The position numbers and the translations under genes are program-made. This document shows positions 6,182 through 8,163 of a stretch of 8,163 bases of DNA, one piece after another. The stretch comes from Candidatus Aminicenantota bacterium (GTDB lineage Bacteria > Acidobacteriota > Aminicenantia > Aminicenantales > Saccharicenantaceae). The notes below the pieces were generated by a model. That model did no database searches and was not told the DNA's origin. It was given only the letters and a program-made list of their open reading frames with translations. Location of the stretch: positions 1-8,163 of the forward strand of contig DSDX01000021.1 in the NCBI GenBank assembly GCA_011048485.1, read 5' to 3'. How positions within the stretch are numbered: position 1 is the stretch's first letter; every line of letters starts with the position of its first letter.

Positions 6182-7677
6182 TCGAACGCGCCCCCGGCCC
6201 AGCCTCCGGGCCCGAGACCTCCGGCTTCAAGCGCGAGATGTCGCTCTTCGACGCCATGATGATCGTCATGGGCGCGATGATCGGCTCGGGCATCTTCATC
6301 GTCAGCGCCGACATCGCCCGCACGGTCGGCTCGCCCGGCCTCCTGCTCCTCGTCTGGCTGTTCACCGGAGTGCTCACGGTCATCGGCGCCCTGAGCTACG
6401 GCGAGTTGGCCGGGATGATGCCCCACGCCGGGGGTCTTTACGTCTATCTCCGCGAGGCCTACAGCCCGCTCCTCGGCTTCCTCTACGGCTGGACGACCTT
6501 CCTCGTTATCATGACCGGGACGATCGCCGCCGTGGCCGTCGCCTTCGCCAAGTTCACGGGCCTGATCGTCCCCTGGTTCAGCGAGGAGCGCACCCTGATC
6601 GCGGTCGCCGGCCTGAGGGTCTCGTCCGCCCAGGCGCTGGCCATCGCCAGCATCGCCCTGCTGACCTATCTCAACACCCGGGGCATCCGGACGGGCAAGA
6701 CCATCCAGGGCTTCTTCACGGTGACCAAGACGGCGGCGCTCGGCGGACTCATCCTGCTCGGTTTCGTCTTCGGCGCCAACGCCGTGGCCGTCAAGGCCAA
6801 TCTGGCGGCCCTCTGGAAGGCCAGCTGGACCCACATGGCCAACGGCCAGATCGCCTCGGTCGAGCCCCTCTCGGGCCTGATGGTCCTGGCGGCCGTCGGG
6901 GCGGCCATGGTCGGGTCCCTATTCGCCTCGGACGAATGGTACTCGGTGACCTACATCGCCGGGGAGGTCAAGGACCCCAAGCGCAACATCCCCCTGAGCC
7001 TCGTCCTCGGGGCCGGGATCGTCATCTTCCTCTACTTCCTGGCCAATGTCGCCTACGTCGTCACGCTGCCGGTCCAAGGCAGCCCCGAGGCGGCCGATGT
7101 CGTCGGGCGGGGCATCCAGTTCGCCCAGTTCGACCGGGTCGGGACGGCGGCCGCGGAGATGATCTTCGGGGCCCCGGCGGCCATCATCATGGCCGTGCTG
7201 ATCATGATCTCCACGTTCGGGTGCAACAACGGGCTCATCCTGTCCGGGGCCCGCGTCTACTACGCTATGGCCAAGGACGGGTTGTTCTTCGAAGCGGCCG
7301 GCAGGCTCAACCGGAAGGCGGTCCCGGGCCCGGCCCTCGTCGTCCAGGGCGTCTGGGCCTCCCTGCTCTGTCTCTCGGGGACCTACAGCGACCTGCTCGA
7401 CTATGTCATCTTCGCCGTCCTCGTCTTCTTCGTCCTGGTCGTCTCGGGCATCTTTGTCCTGCGCAGGAAGCGCCCCGACTGGGAGCGGCCGTACAAGGCT
7501 TGGGGCTACCCGGTCGTGCCGGCCCTCTACGTCATTTGCGCGGCGGCCATCGCCGTCGATCTGCTCGTCTTCAAGACGAAATACACCTTCCCCGGGCTGC
7601 TCATCGTCCTGCTGGGCATCCCGGTCTACCTCGTCCGCAAGCGCCTGGCGGCCAAGCGGGGCGGGGCGGCCGCCTAG
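6178..7677 (+). CDS. APC-superfamily amino acid permease, L-type (LAT) family
   Basis: A 499-residue protein with 12 predicted membrane helices. GAMIGSGIF (32-40) is the TM1 binding-loop motif. FASDEWYSVTYIAGEVKDP (249-267) is the TM6 region typical of the LAT group (relatives of SteT and BasC). Lys184 in TVTKTAALGG is the TM5 lysine conserved in this group. ARVYYAMAKDGLF (358-370) and RKRPDWERPYKAWGYP (430-445) are further family blocks. The start is GTG 6178, overlapping the upstream stop (GTGA) with GAGGAG 6 nt before; the first 20 residues are a Pro/Gly-rich cytoplasmic leader. Bacterial LAT proteins are usually sodium-independent amino acid exchangers of neutral residues. Pairing an exchanger with a CAT-type importer suggests coordinated uptake and exchange, which is inference. 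The C-terminus is basic and Gly/Ala-rich. Confidence 0.94.
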   Translation: MIERAPGPASGPETSGFKREMSLFDAMMIVMGAMIGSGIFIVSADIARTVGSPGLLLLVWLFTGVLTVIGALSYGELAGMMPHAGGLYVYLREAYSPLLGFLYGWTTFLVIMTGTIAAVAVAFAKFTGLIVPWFSEERTLIAVAGLRVSSAQALAIASIALLTYLNTRGIRTGKTIQGFFTVTKTAALGGLILLGFVFGANAVAVKANLAALWKASWTHMANGQIASVEPLSGLMVLAAVGAAMVGSLFASDEWYSVTYIAGEVKDPKRNIPLSLVLGAGIVIFLYFLANVAYVVTLPVQGSPEAADVVGRGIQFAQFDRVGTAAAEMIFGAPAAIIMAVLIMISTFGCNNGLILSGARVYYAMAKDGLFFEAAGRLNRKAVPGPALVVQGVWASLLCLSGTYSDLLDYVIFAVLVFFVLVVSGIFVLRRKRPDWERPYKAWGYPVVPALYVICAAAIAVDLLVFKTKYTFPGLLIVLLGIPVYLVRKRLAAKRGGAAA

Positions 7678-7678
7678 C

Positions 7679-7692
7679 GCCCGCGGTCGGGC
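7679..7692. terminator. Weak hairpin between convergent genes
   Basis: GCCCG (7679-7683), loop CGGT, CGGGC (7688-7692) forms a 5-bp GC stem starting 2 nt after the transporter stop. No U-run follows, so it is at best a weak or Rho-assisted terminator between the convergent transporter operon and the tautomerase gene. The rest of the 50-nt gap shows nothing recognisable. Confidence 0.3.
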
Positions 7693-7727
7693 CTCGGGCA
7701 TCATTTCCGCAGCGTCGGAAGAAGAAC

Positions 7728-7919
7728 CTATGTCTTTTTATCGGCGGCGAGGACCCCGGCGGCCATGAATTCCCTCGGGCTGAACTCCTGGACCCAGACC
7801 CGGATGGTCTCGAGGGGCGCGCCGATCGATCCGTGCACGGCCGCCGTGACCGCGGAGAGCAGGGCCTTCTTCTGTTCGTCGGTGCGTCCTTCGATCAGGT
7901 GGATCTCGATGAGTGGCAT
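7728..7919 (-). CDS. 4-oxalocrotonate tautomerase family protein
   Basis: A 63-residue protein beginning MPLIEIHLIEGRTDEQKKAL. After Met removal the catalytic Pro1 would be exposed. Arg11 (in EGR), Arg39 (in TIRV) and Phe50 (in REF) fall exactly where the classical 4-oxalocrotonate tautomerase active-site residues lie, and the length matches the 62-residue family norm. The protein should be a small beta-alpha-beta subunit that assembles as a hexamer and catalyses keto-enol tautomerisation. No aromatic meta-cleavage genes are nearby, so the physiological substrate is open; many such stand-alone members have promiscuous activity. ATG 7919 has AAAGGAG 6 nt upstream (7926-7932). It is a single gene, convergent with the transporters and divergent from the STAS-like gene. 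Confidence 0.92.
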   Translation of the reverse strand: MPLIEIHLIEGRTDEQKKALLSAVTAAVHGSIGAPLETIRVWVQEFSPREFMAAGVLAADKKT

Positions 7920-7925
7920 GGCGGG

Positions 7926-7932
7926 CTCCTTT
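7926..7932 (-). promoter_or_regulatory. Shine-Dalgarno AAAGGAG for the tautomerase
   Basis: AAAGGAG, 6 nt before ATG 7919. It excludes the longer upstream in-frame extension and places Pro as residue 2, as catalysis requires. Confidence 0.8.
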
Positions 7933-7939
7933 CGCGCCC

Positions 7940-7948
7940 ATTTTAGCA
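7940..7948 (-). promoter_or_regulatory. Candidate extended -10 promoter of the tautomerase gene
   Basis: TGCTAAAAT on the minus strand: TAAAAT is 5/6 to the -10 consensus, with a TG extension. No convincing -35 lies 17 nt upstream (ATGCCC). Transcription would begin near 7933 and give a leader of roughly 14 nt that still contains the Shine-Dalgarno. Confidence 0.45.
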
Positions 7949-8002
7949 GAATGGCGCGGCGGGGGCATCCGACGGGGCGGACGAAGGGCCTCGGTCCGAT
8001 AC

Positions 8003-8018
8003 CCGCCGTCCCCGGCGG
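8003..8018. repeat. Perfect 6-bp inverted repeat upstream of the STAS-like gene
   Basis: CCGCCG (8003-8008), loop TCCC, CGGCGG (8013-8018). It ends one base before the -35-like TTGACT at 8020. It could be a regulator site or a short hairpin. In GC-rich DNA a 6-bp GC-only match can arise by chance. Confidence 0.35.
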
Positions 8019-8019
8019 T

Positions 8020-8048
8020 TTGACTTTGGACAAGGCTTTTGATAAATA
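8020..8048 (+). promoter_or_regulatory. Candidate promoter of the STAS-like gene
   Basis: TTGACT (8020-8025, 5/6) with 17 nt to TAAATA (8043-8048), inside an AT-rich island GATAAATA that stands out from the GC-rich surroundings. The -10 match is poor; GATAAA at 8041 with a 15-nt spacer is the alternative. The start would be near 8055, about 13 nt before ATG 8068. Layout and spacer wording resemble the transporter promoter. Confidence 0.45.
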
Positions 8049-8067
8049 CACCATCAGACGGACGCGC

Positions 8068-8163
8068 ATGGTCATCACGTCACGCGAATCGAACAACGTC
8101 GTCATCTTCGACATCCAGGGAGAGATCCGCCGCGCCGACACGCCCCAGGAGACACTCCACAGC
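8068..8163 (+). CDS. Start of a probable STAS-domain (anti-sigma-factor-antagonist-like) protein, cut by right edge
   Basis: Only 32 codons are visible: MVITSRESNNVVIFDIQGEI and then an RRAD segment. The pattern of a short polar strand, a turn, a hydrophobic strand VVIFDIQG and then EI matches the first two strands of STAS domains in SpoIIAA/RsbV-like proteins, which bind anti-sigma factors and are controlled by phosphorylation of a later serine or threonine that lies outside the window. ATG 8068 is preferred because it begins at the domain edge and lies downstream of the candidate promoter, though only a weak Shine-Dalgarno-like ACGGACG precedes it. The frame is also open back to an ATG at 7951, giving a 39-residue extension without domain character. 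The assignment rests on very little sequence. Confidence 0.5.
   Translation, partial: MVITSRESNNVVIFDIQGEIRRADTPQETLHS

Noticed and set aside
6919..7704. 261-codon minus-strand frame opposite the second transporter, and the shorter one at 6142-6834
   Set aside because: Charged low-complexity shadows without start signals.
7920..8141. Upstream extension of the tautomerase frame to an ATG at 8141
   Set aside because: It would bury the catalytic Pro1. The ribosome site and family length support ATG 7919.
1..8163. CRISPR array, tRNA, rRNA, IS ends or long direct repeats
   Set aside because: I looked for regularly spaced repeats, cloverleaf features and terminal inverted repeats and saw none; coding density is near complete.

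Overview
The window is GC-rich (about two thirds G+C by eye). Its genes have a strong G/C third-position bias, Shine-Dalgarno sites of the GGAGG/AAGGAG type and sigma70-like promoters, so this is a bacterial chromosome segment. No rRNA, tRNA, IS element, CRISPR or phage gene is visible. The proteins do not fix the phylum. A GC-rich Gram-negative such as an acidobacterial or aminicenantial lineage would fit, but that is a guess.

Left half (1-4606, minus strand): one compact five-gene operon. In transcription order it encodes an extended short-chain dehydrogenase/epimerase (SDR), a PAP2-family membrane enzyme resembling inositol-phosphorylceramide synthases, a second SDR, a CPBP/CAAX-type intramembrane protease-like protein, and a third SDR that runs off the left edge. 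Every junction overlaps: ATGA or GTGA 4-nt overlaps at three, and a 17-nt overlap with a strong internal Shine-Dalgarno at the fourth. Three SDRs around a lipid-phosphotransferase-like enzyme suggest a membrane lipid, isoprenoid or glycolipid modification pathway. The substrate cannot be read from sequence alone.

Centre and right (4730-7677, plus strand): a divergently transcribed two-gene operon for APC-superfamily amino acid transporters. The first is of the cationic amino acid transporter (CAT) type and the second of the L-type (LAT) type, joined by a GTGA overlap. The promoter is close to consensus (TTGACA, 17 nt, TATATG with a TG extension). Its -10 box lies so near the ATG that the first mRNA is probably leaderless. 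An inverted repeat covers the -35 box.

Right end: a small 4-oxalocrotonate-tautomerase family gene (7728-7919, minus) converges on the transporter operon. It diverges from the start of a gene whose first residues look like a STAS-domain protein (anti-sigma-factor-antagonist type), cut by the right edge. The space between the two divergent genes holds a candidate promoter for each and a perfect 6-bp hairpin. Three of the four candidate promoters in the window carry the same TGC extension before a TA-rich -10 box.
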